Below, piece by piece: positions 1-10,100 of a DNA stretch of 22,619 nucleotides (positions within the stretch are counted from its first letter, which is position 1; each line of letters begins with the position of its first letter). The notes beneath the pieces are model-generated. The model searched no databases and was not told where the DNA came from. It saw nothing but the letters and a program-made list of their open reading frames with translations. The stretch is from an uncultured Bacilli bacterium (GTDB lineage Bacteria > Bacillota_I > Bacilli_A > RF39 > UBA660): the NCBI GenBank assembly GCA_944358665.1, contig CALVRP010000130.1, positions 1 through 22,619 of the forward strand. The letters are read 5' to 3'. The position numbers and the translations under genes were made by a program.

Positions 1-1179
1 CCTATCTAAAACTTCTGGGGTATGTCCCAGTCTTTTAGCAACATCTTTTTTTGGAATTCCAATAGATAACAAAAAAGTTGCATTGGAATGTCGCAAACCA
101 TGAATAGTAACATTCTTTTTTATATTATTTTCTTTTCTAAACGTATTCCATTCAGCAGTAAACCTATTAGGATCCCATACTTTATTACTATCCCAATTAG
201 TAAAAACATAATCATTATCTTTTACTCGCAGGCCACTATCGCTTTTAAAATTTTTATATTGAGATAACAAATTGGCACATACATTTGTGATTCTTATTTT
301 CCTTTCACTATGGACACTTTTAACACCCTTTTTGCGAATACGGCTATGCTTTAATGGTGCATTGTTGGAAGTAACAACAATCGCATCTTTAATAAATATA
401 GTTTTATTGACTAAATCAACATTTTCCCAAGTTAATCCAATAATTTCTTCTCTACGGCAACCGGTATCCATAGTTAAGAACATAGCAGTTTTGAAACGTA
501 TATTAGAATTCATTAATAATTCTTTAACATAATCCATTTCCTCTAATGTAAAATACTGCTTTTCCTCCGGCTGTTCTGTCGGCTTTTTGGAAACATATTC
601 ACAAGGGTTTTCTTTCAGAATTTTTTCTAATTTGGCAAAATTAAACATATTGTTCAGTAGTTTAAAACAATGAGCAATAGTAGTAGGATGCAACCCAGTT
701 CCTTTTTTTGTTTTTTTCTGTTGTAAATCGCCAATCCAATTTTCTATATTTTTAGTAGTAATATCTTTTATAATTCTATTTCCTAAATATGGCAAAATAT
801 GAAGTCTCAATAAATTATAATAACCTTCATATGTTGTAAGATCGATTTGATTATTTTTTACTTTCCCTTCCAAATATTTCACATATAGTTTAGAAAACTC
901 TTCAAAGGTAGAATTAGCATCAGGATGTAATTCTTCTAATTCTTTTTTTATTTCATATTTACGTTCTATTGTTTGCAATAAAGTACCATTAAATGTTTCA
1001 GAAATTCTATTACGACTACCATCTTTGTTAAAACCATTGCTAAGTACAATTCTATATTTTTTATTCGGAATAATTTCAGTAATTCCTTTTAAATCATCAA
1101 TTGTAATATGATTTTTATTTGCCTCCGCCACAGTAATTGTAAATCTAACTAAATCTTTCGTGGTTAGCTTAGTCATCAT
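1..1179 (-). CDS. Tyrosine-type site-specific integrase, C-terminus outside the window
   Basis: This enzyme should cut and rejoin DNA at the attachment sites of the mobile element. I translated the open frame by hand: it starts with Met-Met at 1179/1176 and runs off the left edge, so the catalytic Tyr is not visible. The N-terminal third has an Arm/SAM-like core-binding region (YEGYYNLLRLHILPYLGNR). The catalytic half shows Arg in TGCRREEI, the HGLRH box and RLGHTPEVLDR, which are the R, HxxR and H of the tyrosine recombinase family. About 393 residues are present, close to full length for Tn916/phage-type integrases. The start overlaps the end of the excisionase-like gene by 11 bases with only a weak SD, so translation is probably coupled. 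The family is secure; the attachment site lies left of the window. Confidence 0.95.
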   Translation of the reverse strand, partial: MMTKLTTKDLVRFTITVAEANKNHITIDDLKGITEIIPNKKYRIVLSNGFNKDGSRNRISETFNGTLLQTIERKYEIKKELEELHPDANSTFEEFSKLYVKYLEGKVKNNQIDLTTYEGYYNLLRLHILPYLGNRIIKDITTKNIENWIGDLQQKKTKKGTGLHPTTIAHCFKLLNNMFNFAKLEKILKENPCEYVSKKPTEQPEEKQYFTLEEMDYVKELLMNSNIRFKTAMFLTMDTGCRREEIIGLTWENVDLVNKTIFIKDAIVVTSNNAPLKHSRIRKKGVKSVHSERKIRITNVCANLLSQYKNFKSDSGLRVKDNDYVFTNWDSNKVWDPNRFTAEWNTFRKENNIKKNVTIHGLRHSNATFLLSIGIPKKDVAKRLGHTPEVLDR

Positions 1180-1462
1180 TGTCACTCTTCTTTCCTAAAT
1201 TTATAAAATTTTCAATATCTTTTACTCTAAAATAATTAGTATTCCCCACTTTTGTGTAAGATATTTTTTTATCTTTTAAAGCCTTTGATAAAGTGTATTG
1301 AGTTAAAATAGGAAATTCACGGATAACTTCTTTTGTTTTCAACAATCGATTATCATCTTCTTCTGATAATTTACTAGACAAAATGTTTTCTTCATAGTCT
1401 TTTACTAAACCACCAATACATGAAATTAAATCTCCAAGCGTATATTTATTTTCACTTCCTAT
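1169..1462 (-). CDS. Excisionase-like small DNA-binding protein, probable ATA start
   Basis: The C-terminal ~60 residues (LLKTKEVIREFPILTQYTLSKAL ... KVGNTNYFRVKDIENFI, shown here in part) have the winged helix-turn-helix pattern of Xis/MerR-type excisionases. The position directly before the integrase gene agrees. Such proteins bend attachment-site DNA and favour excision. The first ordinary start codon is a TTG at 1381, which has no good SD and would lose a coherent N-terminus (GSENKYTLGDLISCIGGLV). The frame stays open upstream to a TAA at 1477-1475. A perfect AGGAGG lies at 1475-1470, and 7 bases after it, at 1462, is an ATA. I take that ATA as the start (97 aa). The SD overlaps the stop of the preceding gene, so the genes form one operon. 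The role is inferred from fold pattern and place. Confidence 0.7.
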   Translation of the reverse strand: MGSENKYTLGDLISCIGGLVKDYEENILSSKLSEEDDNRLLKTKEVIREFPILTQYTLSKALKDKKISYTKVGNTNYFRVKDIENFINLGKKSDNDD

Positions 1463-1474
1463 ATATATGCCTCC

Positions 1475-1867
1475 TTACATATTTAATTGAACATCATAAT
1501 TAATATCTCTATCATAACGTTCTTTTATATAATCAAATATCATGTCTATAACCTCTTTTGTATTTAATGAATCAAACGTAATTCTACTTTTAAACATTTC
1601 TTCATTCCAGTAATTTTCTTTACTACAATCTTTTCGATTACCAAAAATTACATTTAACTGATTTTGTAACGGAATTTCAAATACCCAAATACAAGTATCA
1701 TATGATGGATCATATGAATCATATACTTTTAAAACAAAACCCTGTTCTCTAGTGTTGTTAAAAACCTCTAAAATACCATCTAACCCCTTAAAATCTTTAT
1801 TGCATCTATCAATAACGCTTTTAATAACTCGCTCAGAATAATTTAAGCTTTTATGTTTTACTATCAA
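1475..1867 (-). CDS. Small unknown protein, paralogue of the gene at 2257-2721
   Basis: I do not recognise this family. The protein is about 130 aa, soluble and mixed alpha/beta, without a signal peptide or membrane segment. It aligns along its length with the product of 2257-2721: both have K-S-L-x-x-S-E near the start, then FNNxREQG, a short acidic turn (VYDSYDP versus IYDNDKS), CIW, a central LNVIFGN / IMIVLGN strand and a C-terminal amphipathic helix (IDMIFDYIKE / VDFVYKQIKY). A GTG at 1882 would put the SD AGGAGG (1879-1874) inside codons 2-3. The likely start is therefore the TTG at 1867, 6 bases after that SD, or the ATA directly after it. The gene sits in the integrase operon, so an accessory role on the mobile element is likely. 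Function unknown. Confidence 0.7.
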   Translation of the reverse strand: MIVKHKSLNYSERVIKSVIDRCNKDFKGLDGILEVFNNTREQGFVLKVYDSYDPSYDTCIWVFEIPLQNQLNVIFGNRKDCSKENYWNEEMFKSRITFDSLNTKEVIDMIFDYIKERYDRDINYDVQLNM

Positions 1868-1910
1868 TTTAATCCTCCTCACATAATTATTTTCATATTG
1901 CCAATCATAT

Positions 1911-2255
1911 TTAAATCTTAATATTTAAATCTTCAAAATGATAATCCGTTTTTAAAATCTTTAATATCTCATTATAAATATTTATTTTTACTTCATCAGA
2001 GCCAAACAAAACATCTAAAAACTCCTGCAAATTATCTTGACTAAATTCACTTTCTTTTTGATATAATCTTGCAATTGTTTCAGCCTGTTTTCTTATTATA
2101 GGGTTTTCTTTAAAAGTAACGTTTACTTCATTTAGTAATTTCTTTTGAGTTTCCGGTTGATAAAATTCTTCTTTAGCTGTTTTTATTGCTTCTTGCAAAT
2201 TATCAGAATCGATTTTTACCGTTTTTTTAAAAGATATATCAATATACCTTGCCAT
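1911..2255 (-). CDS. Small hypothetical protein between the two paralogues
   Basis: This is a 114-aa acidic, mostly helical protein with an ATG start 8 bases after AGGTAGG. It follows the stop of the preceding gene by one base, so the two are probably translationally coupled. The N-terminus (ARYIDISFKKTVKIDSDNLQEAIKTA) has a beta-strand followed by the pattern V.IDSDNLQEAI. That pattern resembles the small DpnD/PcfM-like domain found on plasmids and conjugative elements, but the match is only by eye and weak. No catalytic motif, signal peptide or membrane segment is visible. It lies between two paralogous genes in one operon, so the three may work as a set. Function unknown. Confidence 0.65.
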   Translation of the reverse strand: MARYIDISFKKTVKIDSDNLQEAIKTAKEEFYQPETQKKLLNEVNVTFKENPIIRKQAETIARLYQKESEFSQDNLQEFLDVLFGSDEVKINIYNEILKILKTDYHFEDLNIKI

Positions 2256-2256
2256 A

Positions 2257-2721
2257 TTAAATACCTACCTTTCTATTATTATAATCAAGAGAACTTTCAT
2301 CTACTTTAATGCTTTGTATTGTATCGATATCATAATTACAATCATACTTAAAATGTCTATCCTTATTCATTTTATTTTTAAAGATATATTTTATTTGTTT
2401 ATAAACAAAATCTACTGCAGAAGCATAATCTTTATATTCGAAATATTTAGCACGATTATAGACTTCATCATCAAACATATTATTAATGTCTTTATTTTCT
2501 TCATTACCGAGAACAATCATAATCTGATCTGAACTTCTACATTCACATGCCCAAATACATAAGCTTTTGTCGTTATCATATATGTCCAAAATTAACCCTT
2601 GTTCTCGGCAATTATTAAATGTTTCATAATATCCAGTTAAAGAATGTTTATTGCCTAAACGTTCTTCTAACTCACAAAAAAATGTCTCACTAACTTTTAG
2701 ACTAGCATTTTTTTCAAATAT
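2257..2721 (-). CDS. Small unknown protein, paralogue of 1475-1867, probable ATA start
   Basis: The first ordinary start codon is a TTG at 2589, but similarity to the paralogue at 1475-1867 continues well upstream of it. The frame is open to a TGA at 2754-2752 and contains no ATG, GTG or TTG in that stretch. A strong SD (AAGGAGGG, 2736-2729) is followed, 8 bases after its AGGAGG core, by ATA at 2721, which I take as the start (154 aa, beginning with the equivalent of MFEKNASLKVSE). That residue lines up with the start region of the paralogue. The C-terminus has a ~30-residue extension (KYDCNYDIDTIQSIKVDES) that the paralogue lacks. No known motif is seen. A hairpin terminator just upstream suggests a separate transcript start, with a candidate promoter (TTGCCA-17-TATGTA) before it. 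Function unknown. Confidence 0.65.
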   Translation of the reverse strand: MFEKNASLKVSETFFCELEERLGNKHSLTGYYETFNNCREQGLILDIYDNDKSLCIWACECRSSDQIMIVLGNEENKDINNMFDDEVYNRAKYFEYKDYASAVDFVYKQIKYIFKNKMNKDRHFKYDCNYDIDTIQSIKVDESSLDYNNRKVGI

Positions 2722-2757
2722 AAAATTTCCCTCCTTAATTTTTTCATTATTTCAATC

Positions 2758-2777
2758 AAAAAAGACCATTACTGGTC
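2758..2777 (-). terminator. Intrinsic terminator after the defence operon
   Basis: On the minus strand GACCA-GTAA-TGGTC (2777-2764) is followed by six Ts. It lies about 100 bases after the stop of the 243-aa gene and just before the SD of the gene at 2257-2721. It can end the helicase/methyltransferase transcript or act as an attenuator for the small genes. The 5-bp stem is short. Confidence 0.6.
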
Positions 2778-2879
2778 CATACATAAAACATTTGAAAGAA
2801 TTTGGCAACTTTTTTATAAGTTTTATTTTTTTAATATTATATTTTCTATTTTAATAATATAGCATTTTCCATGTTTCAA

Positions 2880-3611
2880 TTATAATTTAATAATTTTTAG
2901 GATATCATTTTTCTTTATTTCCATACCATAATCTCTCAAAAAATCGATACTACAATTATAGTTCTTTTTCCATATATTATTAGATATAATACACCATAAA
3001 AAATATAAAGCCGTTTTTAAAAATTTTAATTCTGCAATATTTTTCCTAAAAACAACTACAACTGGAAGAGTTTTTTTATTGTATTTTATTAATTTTTCCT
3101 TATAACAATTTGAATATAATTGTTTAAAAATATCTTCAACCATCTCTGGTCCCTGCTCTTCTGATAAAAAATGATAATCATTCAGATTAATATCATTAAT
3201 CAATAAGGCATAAGGCCCTTTATCTTTATTTATATAATTATTTAAATTTTTATTTTTTTCTATTAAATTTTTAGAATAAAGTTTAAAATCATTTGCACTC
3301 ATATTATGGTTATCAAATGCATAAATAAAGGTTATTATCTCTGTATATGATTTTGCAGTAGAGTACAAACCATTTTTTAGAATATTAGTTATTCCTTTTA
3401 TATGACATCTAGTTAAATGAAAAAATATAGTGGCATCGTAACTAGTCATAATTTGTTTTTCAGATTCTAACTCGGCGAATAATTCATCTTCAGATAATTC
3501 ACAATTTTTATTTATAATTAAAAACGAAAGCAACTCATTTTCTGGAATATTAAATATATTAGATAAAGACTTTAATGTTGTACTAAAATTAAAACAATTT
3601 AAATTTTTCAA
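2880..3611 (-). CDS. Unknown protein, third gene of the helicase/methyltransferase operon
   Basis: This 243-aa protein has no family I can name with confidence. The start is TTG at 3611, six bases after AGGAG (3622-3618). It begins 25 bases after the methyltransferase stop, so it belongs to the same transcript. Around residues 63-83 it has FFHLTRCHIKGITNILKNGL, which resembles the first strand and helix of ADP-ribosyltransferase-fold proteins such as DarT (HIT...N...IL..GL). That is a pattern match by eye only. A hydrophobic stretch near residues 195-212 (FLKTALYFLWCIISNNIW) could be a buried helix or a membrane segment. It is very Lys/Asn/Ile rich, slightly more AT-rich than its neighbours. 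Its place suggests an accessory effector or specificity partner in the defence system. Confidence 0.75.
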   Translation of the reverse strand: MKNLNCFNFSTTLKSLSNIFNIPENELLSFLIINKNCELSEDELFAELESEKQIMTSYDATIFFHLTRCHIKGITNILKNGLYSTAKSYTEIITFIYAFDNHNMSANDFKLYSKNLIEKNKNLNNYINKDKGPYALLINDINLNDYHFLSEEQGPEMVEDIFKQLYSNCYKEKLIKYNKKTLPVVVVFRKNIAELKFLKTALYFLWCIISNNIWKKNYNCSIDFLRDYGMEIKKNDILKIIKL

Positions 3612-3636
3612 ATATATCTCCTAATAAATTATAATT

Positions 3637-6600
3637 TTAAAATCCATTATGTTTAAAATATTCATCAATTAACGTTATTTGAGCATCAGATAATTGATAT
3701 ATTTTATATACTATCAAATTAAGACTAGACATATCCTTATCATTATAATTATTATTTAATTTTTCCACCAACGAAATAACGTCATTATAATATTCGTTTG
3801 AAAGTATAAAAGGCAATTTTCTAACTTGTTTTGTATTTATGCTATAAAACCCTCCCTCCAATGAAGAAGAATTATAATAAATTCTATAAAAGAAGGTCAT
3901 AAGTCGACTATTTAACAACCCCAAAATATAATTTAGATTTATTGTTTTACTAAATATTACTATGGTTGATTTACCAGCAATAACTCCACTCGGAGCATAA
4001 ACACATTCTAAAGTTTTTGTCATTCCTGCAATAACAATTTTTTCATTTATAGCATCATCGTATCTTGAATTAAGTACTTTTTTAAATTTATCCCTATCCA
4101 CTACTGGAAAATTATATTTACCTTTAATATACTGTGTAGGCTTAACTCCCCAAAGAATTCTAAAAGGATCTATTGTACCTGTATTAATAAATTTTAATTC
4201 ATTAGTTAAATTCAAAGATTCATGTAAAACTTCTTTTGTAACATATGCATCATTAACTGTTGCAGCTCCTTTAATTTCAACATCAAAAGTATCAAGTTCT
4301 CTGCTCTTATTTAAAATTTTAGAAATTATATTTCCGTATTCAACATCATAAGAAAAATAAGTGTCCCAATTAGCGGCATTGTGAAATGACTTATTATTAA
4401 TTCTGTTTTGCCATCCAATATTATTGATATCATTCATAACAGTCATAACAACATCATTATTTTGTTTTAATTGTTGACTAACAATAGTTACTGGATAAAC
4501 TTTTGCTTCCTTAAAAACTTTTACATTCGAATAATCCCTTATTTCTACTACTGTTTTTTGACATAAAAAATCTCTTAAAGTTTTAGAATAATTAGCAGAT
4601 ATTAATTTATTTGGAACAATAAAAGCTAAAATACCATCAGATGATAATAAACTGAAGCCAAGCTCAAAAAAGATAACAAATAAGTCCCAATTCCCTTTTG
4701 CTACTTTGTATTTTTGAGAATATACTTTTCTTAACTCCGGATCATTTTTAGACATGCTCTCTGAATCAACATAAGGTGGATTACCAATTACAATATCAAA
4801 ACCGCCATTATTTTTAAACACATCATAAAATTCCAGCTTCCAAATAAACCAAGGCTTATTTTTCTTTTTTGCCATTTCATCAAATTTTTTCAATTTTTCA
4901 GGTTGTGATCTTAATGACTCCTCAACCATTCCTAATTGAATTAACTCTATTTTTTCTTTCAATTCCTTTTTTAATTTACTATTAGAAGTATTAAAATATT
5001 CTTTTTGTAATTCAATCATTTCTTCGATATGCATATTAAGATCCATATAATCATTATCAAGGTAACGATTTTCAACCACCCAAGATTGTTGAATATATAT
5101 ATCACTTACCATATTTATATTTGAAGCTTTTCGCTTATAATTTTTCAAATTATTTGCTAAAATTTTAGCACTAAATAACGGAACTCCTTCAAACTCATCT
5201 AACAAACTATTTCCTTGCATAATTTTACAATCTAAATTGGGTAATGGTCTAGGTTCTTCTTCATTTGGATAATCTACTATTAAGGATAACCACAATCTTA
5301 ACTTAGTAATATCAACTGCACTAGGTTCTATATCAACCGCATAAATACAATTTTCAATCGTTTGAAGTTTCATATCAAACAAGTCCCTTTTCATTTGTTC
5401 TGAGTCTACAACAAAATCTATCTGTAATGTTCCTAATTCTTTTTGAACATTCATATATGCGGTTAAGTTGTTTCTTAATTTAACAATTTCAGTAAGCATT
5501 CCCAATGGAAATGCACCACTACCAACCGCTGGATCAGCTATTTTAACATTCATTAAAGCTTTATCTATTGCAATAATATTATTATAAATCGTATTACCTA
5601 ATTTATGTGAATCGCTATTAGTTAGTAAACTTTCATAATCCATTTGACTAATTAAATCACCATATTTAATAAATTCAATTATTTCATCATAATTAATATG
5701 CACCTTTGTAACTAAATAGTTTGCTAAACTTTCTTGACACATATAATAAACGATATCTCTTGGTGTATAAAAAGCACCTTTAGATTTTCTGTCATTGATA
5801 TCTAGTAAATTTTCAAAGATTTTTCCTAGCATTTCAGGGTCAACTGCTATATCTTTTTCTAAAGGTTCTTCTTCATCAATGGTAAAATTATATAAATCTA
5901 AAAAGTCCAATATACCATCTTTATTTTCGTTGCTAAATAAGCTATTAGGAATACTGAAATTAGCACTCGACCAACGATAATTATTTATAGGTTCAAATAA
6001 TCCACCATTTAAAAACGGAATTTTACAATTAAATAAGGCAAAATATTGATTATCTCTTTGTTCATTTAATCCTTTGTAAAAAAACGGTTCTAAATAATCA
6101 TCAAAGAAATTTTTATGTTCTTTCATAGCTTGCTTATATATGAAACGAATAAAATCTTTTTGACCAGTTCCCCACGGTTTATCATAATTAGTATTTTTAA
6201 AAATGTTAGATAAATTAACTATATCTTCTTCCAATTCAGACAGCCTTAATTTAGTTTTTTCAATTACATAAAAGTCGTCTTTTAAAATATAAAATTTTTT
6301 CAAAACATTCTGTGAAACAATATCATTTTTAGACAACAACTCATTAAAGTCAGAAACACTTATTTTATTTGGTACTAATTGTACCCCAAGCCAACCTTTC
6401 TTTTGCAAGAAGTATAGGAAAACAATTTGTCCCATTAATTTTTTTGCAAATTCAACTGATGAAAAATCAAATTTTTTGGACTCCACTTTAAAGTCTTCAT
6501 TATTATCTAAAAAGTCTTTTAATTGTAAATATTTTTCCTTATACTCTTCAAAGAACTTTTTAGTTACTTTTTCAACATCAAACACTTGTTCAATATCATC

Positions 6601-7119
6601 AATTTTAATTTTCCTATCATTAATTCTTAATAATTTTAGTAAATACTCCTTAGCTGTATGAACTGATTCGTTCTCACCAACTAGATATGAAAATCTTTTA
6701 GCTGGTGTTAATTCGATTTTAAATCCTTTGTCAGTAAAATCAATTTCTTTCTTTACAAATGATAATCTCCAATTACTTTCTCTATCAGAATAAAATGCAA
6801 CTAATGATGCATCTAAATCATATTTTGATAAAATTGTGGCAATAAAATTTCTTTGGGCTGTTCTTGCATTAGTAGATGTTTTATTTCCTAATTTTACAAT
6901 TAATATACCAATATTGTTAATACCATCATTATATTTAGCAATATATTTATAATATTCTATATTTTCTTGATATTGCTGAGGAATATCTTTTCTTTCTCCA
7001 ATATTTTTAGAAATATCAAATGGGCTTAGATTTAACAAGTCACGTGTAAAATCTATAAAATTTGACTCATCAAACTTTTTGTTTAATAATTCTAAGTATT
7101 CTTTTTCTCTATAATCCAT
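3637..7119 (-). CDS. Eco57I-like class I SAM-dependent DNA adenine methyltransferase
   Basis: This protein (1160 aa from the ATG at 7119) should methylate adenine in DNA, probably marking self DNA for the partner helicase-nuclease. Motif I (ADPAVGSGAF) lies near residue 530, the family box KGAFYTPRDIVYY near 450, and the catalytic NPPY in IVIGNPPYVDSE near 780. The N-terminal ~160 residues (AQRNFIATIL, TPAKRFSYLVGENE) are typical of large Eco57I/Type IIG-like and PglX-like methylases. The C-terminal 250 residues probably form the target recognition domain. I chose ATG 7119, eight bases after GGAG, over the upstream GTG/ATG at 7128/7125, which sit too near the SD. Four bases separate the helicase stop (7133) from the upstream in-frame GTG, so the genes are tightly coupled. 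I see no sure nuclease motif here. Confidence 0.92.
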   Translation of the reverse strand: MDYREKEYLELLNKKFDESNFIDFTRDLLNLSPFDISKNIGERKDIPQQYQENIEYYKYIAKYNDGINNIGILIVKLGNKTSTNARTAQRNFIATILSKYDLDASLVAFYSDRESNWRLSFVKKEIDFTDKGFKIELTPAKRFSYLVGENESVHTAKEYLLKLLRINDRKIKIDDIEQVFDVEKVTKKFFEEYKEKYLQLKDFLDNNEDFKVESKKFDFSSVEFAKKLMGQIVFLYFLQKKGWLGVQLVPNKISVSDFNELLSKNDIVSQNVLKKFYILKDDFYVIEKTKLRLSELEEDIVNLSNIFKNTNYDKPWGTGQKDFIRFIYKQAMKEHKNFFDDYLEPFFYKGLNEQRDNQYFALFNCKIPFLNGGLFEPINNYRWSSANFSIPNSLFSNENKDGILDFLDLYNFTIDEEEPLEKDIAVDPEMLGKIFENLLDINDRKSKGAFYTPRDIVYYMCQESLANYLVTKVHINYDEIIEFIKYGDLISQMDYESLLTNSDSHKLGNTIYNNIIAIDKALMNVKIADPAVGSGAFPLGMLTEIVKLRNNLTAYMNVQKELGTLQIDFVVDSEQMKRDLFDMKLQTIENCIYAVDIEPSAVDITKLRLWLSLIVDYPNEEEPRPLPNLDCKIMQGNSLLDEFEGVPLFSAKILANNLKNYKRKASNINMVSDIYIQQSWVVENRYLDNDYMDLNMHIEEMIELQKEYFNTSNSKLKKELKEKIELIQLGMVEESLRSQPEKLKKFDEMAKKKNKPWFIWKLEFYDVFKNNGGFDIVIGNPPYVDSESMSKNDPELRKVYSQKYKVAKGNWDLFVIFFELGFSLLSSDGILAFIVPNKLISANYSKTLRDFLCQKTVVEIRDYSNVKVFKEAKVYPVTIVSQQLKQNNDVVMTVMNDINNIGWQNRINNKSFHNAANWDTYFSYDVEYGNIISKILNKSRELDTFDVEIKGAATVNDAYVTKEVLHESLNLTNELKFINTGTIDPFRILWGVKPTQYIKGKYNFPVVDRDKFKKVLNSRYDDAINEKIVIAGMTKTLECVYAPSGVIAGKSTIVIFSKTINLNYILGLLNSRLMTFFYRIYYNSSSLEGGFYSINTKQVRKLPFILSNEYYNDVISLVEKLNNNYNDKDMSSLNLIVYKIYQLSDAQITLIDEYFKHNGF

Positions 7120-7132
7120 ATGCATCACTCCA

Positions 7133-10100
7133 TTATTTTATAAATAACTCTGATAAGATAATTTCAGTAATATTATTATTACTTTGATTTTGTTTTTCTT
7201 CTAATTCAAAATACGTTGATGGGATTGAGTTATAAAAATCTTTGTAAAATTTAATTAAATCCGAATAACTTTTTACATTCAATTTTAACATTCTATTTGC
7301 ATCTTTCAATACTTTAGTAGGCAAATCACCATTTTTCAATAATTTCAGTAATCTATTTCCCTTTTCTATTTCTTCATCAGTTAAAACATCTTCAATTTTT
7401 AAAGTTTGCTGAATAACATATATCAGTCTTTTTGCATTACTGCTTCCTTTTCTTCTTTCAACCTCTGAAAATTCATCTTGATTTTCTTCTGATTCAAAAT
7501 TGTTAAAAGAAGTTTTATTTTTTCTTAATAAAGTATAATATTGTGAATTTACAGGTACTGATTTTTCTTCAGGAGTAGTTTTTATGAGTTCTATAACATC
7601 ATCAAAAGTTACCTCATCAGTATTAGTTAAGGTTGATAAATAGAATTTTTTTACATATCCTTTTCTAAAGAACGTTAATAATTCTTCAGAATCTTTTTTT
7701 CTAGCTATCTTAATTTTCTTTGGTAGTTTTTTTATTTTACCAAATAACTCGGGATTTTTATCTCTTATTTCTCTAATATATTTTAAGTATTGAAGTTCAG
7801 TATTTAATCCAGTTTCATCTTCTGCATCAATCGTTGTCATTTTTTTAAACAATTCATGAGTTGATATATTTTCTTCATCAGTTAAAAATTTAGAGTCCTC
7901 GCCCAGTATATTATGAAACATTTGAATTTTACTAATAATGTTTTCATTTTGGTGAATCAAATCATTAGAATTTGTTGTTGGGAAAAAATTATATACAAAT
8001 AATTCTGTATGTCTTGTACCCACTCTATTAATACGCCCAACACGTTGCATTATTTTTGTAGGATTCCAAGGTAAATCATAATTAATGATTACATTACTTC
8101 TATGAAGATTCATACCTTCAGCCAAAACATCAGTAGTGACAAGTACATCATAATCATTTTTTGCAAGTTCTTTTTCAACATTTGGATCAAAGTTGTTTCT
8201 AATTTCATTTTTTATATTATCACTCATAGAGCCTGAAAATAATATAACATTTCTATTTAATTTGTTTTTTATATTGTTAGCCAAATATTCTGCCGTTTCT
8301 TTTGACTCTGTAAATATAATTATTTTACCTTTTAAGTTTTTATCAATTTTTAGCAAATTCAAGAAATAATCCAACTTACAATCATGATCTAAAAGTTCCC
8401 ATTGTTCCTTTAAATGATTTAATATATTTAAATCTTTTTGTAAATCAATAACAAAATTAGTATTAAATTCATCTGACTTAAAAGAAAATGCCACACCATT
8501 CTCTCTACCATCAATTAATGTTTCAAAATCTTCACGATCTAACAAATCATCAACATTTAGTTTTCTACTTATCCATACTTCACCATTTTTATACATTTTA
8601 ATAAATGCTTCATGAGATTCAATAAACCTTGTTAAAGTTTTTATAAAAGCATATTTACTGCTTTCTAATCTTTTTACTAAGGTACCTTTCATAAACGCTC
8701 CCATATTTCTTTGCCCAGTTAATAAAGTGTTCATTTCTGTAGTTAAAAATTCAGGCTTAACATAAGTTAATGGCTTATAACGAGAATAAGTTAATTCCTT
8801 TATTGAATTAATCGTTTCTTCAAATATAGTTTCAGTTTCTTGATCAAATTCATAAGTTTCCTTAATCGGATTATTTAATTTAGGAAAAGACAATCCTTGT
8901 TTTTCTAAATCGTCTTTATAATTTTTTTGGATTTCTGTTCTTGTTCTTCTAATCATTACTTCTCTAAGCACTCTATCTCTAATTTTACATGAAGCCTTTT
9001 CTATCGCATTATAATATTCAGTCGTTCCTTTTTCATGCTTATTAACTTCCGCTCTAAGATTTAAGAAGAACTGTTCAAGTTTTCTGACACCTGGAATTGT
9101 AGAATTAGTCTTCGACTCAAACAAATATAGTTGATTTGCTATATCATTTATATAATTATTTTGTGGAGTCGCCGTTATTAATACAACTTTTTTATTAGTA
9201 CATATTTCATACAAGTGAGTATAGTTATCAGTGTTATCATTTCTAAATTTATGTGCTTCATCTACAAATATATAATGAAAAGTCTTATATATTTTTTCCT
9301 CACATATTTTTCGTAAATTACCACTAGAATATACTTCAAAATTTCTTACTCCAAAAGACCTCAAAACTTTTCTCCAATAATCAACTAATACAGGTGGGAC
9401 AAGAAATAACTTACCGCCGTTTAGTTCATTAGCCAACAAAGCACACATATACGTTTTACCAAGTCCAACAACATCAGAAATAAAAACGCCATTATGCTTC
9501 TCTAACATTTTTTTTGCTTGTATGACAGCATCCATTTGATATTGTAAAGGTCTAAAGCCATCAATAAGATACTCATCAGTATTAAACTTAAATGATTGAT
9601 CATCATTTATTTCTTCTTTAAAATATTCATACAAAAATTTTAAATACATTTCATATGGTGTGATATCATTTTTGACCCAAGTTTCTTTTTCAATAGTATC
9701 TATACATTCTTGACTGACATCAACTGAATCTTTCCATAACTCCTCAAATTTATTATAAGCGAATTCAACATCAGCACGATTTTTAAGTTCAACATTAAAT
9801 TCTAAATTATTTACTAATCCGTTATAAGAAAAATTACTCGATCCAGTTATTACCTTACCATAGTCCGCACAATCATCATAATTTCTCATAACATAAATTT
9901 TGGCATGAATTGGTTGCCCTGTATACACTCTTAATTCTAATTTTCCATTTCTAATTAATTCTATAAACCTATGAACACCATTTTCTACTGTTTCTAAATC
10001 TTCAGAATCATCAAATTCTTTTTTTAATTTATCCTTATAATTTGTTTTGGCTTGATAAGTATTTAAATTAATTTCATCAATACTCATTTGGCTCTCTTTA

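Noticed and set aside
2314..2854. Plus-strand frames opposite the small genes, and similar plus-strand frames within the methylase, M20 and HtrA-like genes
   Set aside because: They are antisense shadows with AT-driven Ile/Phe/Ser-rich translations and no SD.
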